DNA of 64,000 bases. Source: Saprospiraceae bacterium (GTDB lineage: Bacteria > Bacteroidota > Bacteroidia > Chitinophagales > Saprospiraceae). The notes under the pieces are model-generated. The model made no database searches. It saw nothing but the letters and a program-made list of their open reading frames with translations, and was not told the origin of the DNA. Position numbers and translations under genes: made by a program. Location: NCBI GenBank assembly GCA_022841345.1, contig JALHRR010000004.1, positions 117,327-181,326 of the forward strand. The letters run 5' to 3'. Of the stretch, positions 63,691-64,000 are shown one piece after another (within the stretch, counting starts at the first letter, position 1; each line of letters opens with the position of its first letter).

Positions 63691-64000
63691 GATACTACTG
63701 AATGTTTATGATGCAAATTTCGGCATTATTCTGTTGCGGATCGTTGTGCAATTTTAGGGAAGAGTTGTAAGATTTAAACTGGATTTCCTGTGTTTACTCA
63801 GTATTTCAATCGGCTGTGAGATAAGCGTGAGTTCGAAGGATTCAGTGTCTTCAAGTTTTGTCACGAATTTTGCATGAAGGCATCCCCAAAGCTTCAGAGA
63901 ATTCCTTGGTTTAGTTTATCTTACATTTTACTACCTATAGTCGTTATTTTTAGATAATATTTACTTGATGTACGTTAATCAAATAACGGCAAGTGCTATA
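63691..64000. other. Gene-free end of window upstream of copA
   Basis: 310 nt. Should contain the copA promoter; the nearest candidate is minus-strand GAAATTTG (63714-63721), a one-mismatch -7 box with no TTG at proper spacing. CCCCAAAGCTTC near 63886 resembles half of the palindrome at 28656. Nothing else recognised; any further gene begins outside. Confidence 0.4.

Noticed and set aside
63880..63900. Extra copy of the CCCCAAAGCTTTGGGG palindrome near the window end
   Set aside because: Only half of the palindrome (CCCCAAAGCTTC) is present and the flanks do not match the other copies.

Overview
The window is chromosomal DNA from a member of the Bacteroidota, most likely a Saprospiria-like lineage. 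The evidence is: secreted proteins with type IX secretion (T9SS) C-terminal sorting domains of both the 'secretion target' kind (subtilase, beta-helix protein, two cohesin-like proteins) and the gliding-motility/CHU_C kind; the rpmB-rpmG-DUF4295 cluster typical of the phylum; the roughly 1430-residue RpoC; and several upstream regions matching the Bacteroidota sigma-A promoter (TTG, 18-20 nt, TAnnTTTG). Family-level placement is inference. Base composition is A+T-rich throughout except for short G+C-rich intergenic islets.

Layout. 1-5.6 kb: end of rpoB, rpoC and terminators. 5.8-9.1 kb: riboflavin synthase and a large cell-surface protein. 9.2-13.5 kb: a minus-strand run of hypothetical, era, der, rfbC and rfbD. 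13.7-16.6 kb: NadR-like ATPase, lipoprotein, acetyltransferase, RNA helicase. 16.8-19.7 kb: a hisC-like / paaE-like / tetR operon with a palindromic operator sitting on its own promoter. 19.8-24.9 kb: proC, radC, a YbiT-type ABC-F protein and a PaaG-like isomerase. 25.0-26.2 kb: an IS200/IS605-type element plus a truncated tandem second copy. 26.3-32.7 kb: MocR regulator, VOC protein, hydrolase, HEYGH membrane protein, ftsY, UPF0158. 33.1-33.9 kb: DUF4295, rpmG, rpmB and tRNA-Arg(ACG). 34-47.6 kb: mostly exported proteins (degenerate subtilase, DUF1684, beta-propeller, beta-helix, paired cohesin-like proteins, TPR and TonB-C-like lipoprotein, Cys-rich protein). 47.9-51.4 kb: 5-oxoprolinase pxpC-pxpB-pxpA with a non-canonical NRAMP-fold transporter. 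51.5-55.6 kb: repeat-fronted DUF4143 ATPase, DUF2891 lipoprotein, formate-THF ligase. 55.9-63.7 kb: CHU_C-type surface protein, NtrC-type regulator with histidine kinase, YdeI-like protein, copper P-type ATPase.

The most unusual content is non-coding. Four intergenic regions (about 21.0, 57.3, 60.5 and 61.4 kb) carry arrays of three hairpins punctuated by a short direct repeat (GACATCAC or GATGTCACC). The stems differ in sequence between arrays but stay self-complementary. Most hairpins carry the same kind of tip, a 3-bp mini-stem around a trinucleotide. Three arrays abut the stop codon of a minus-strand gene, and two of them bracket the ydeI-like gene as an approximately 890-bp direct-repeat unit. 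At three of the four loci the array is preceded by a stretch of different simple repeats separated by the octamer GAACAGCC, and at two of these by a GC-rich hairpin (CGCG stem) that shows compensatory substitution. A related 143-bp tandem repeat at 28.6 kb and an inverted fragment at 40.9 kb also carry GAACAGCC. I do not recognise this as a named repeat family; it is the best candidate here for an undescribed element.

Other points: the subtilase has Glu at the usual catalytic Asp position; the second ATPase half of the ABC-F protein has lost its Walker A motif and catalytic Glu; the NRAMP-like transporter next to pxpABC has lost the canonical metal-binding residues; and two genes (der and the NadR-like ATPase) have a -7 promoter box ending 4 nt before the ATG, suggesting leaderless mRNAs.
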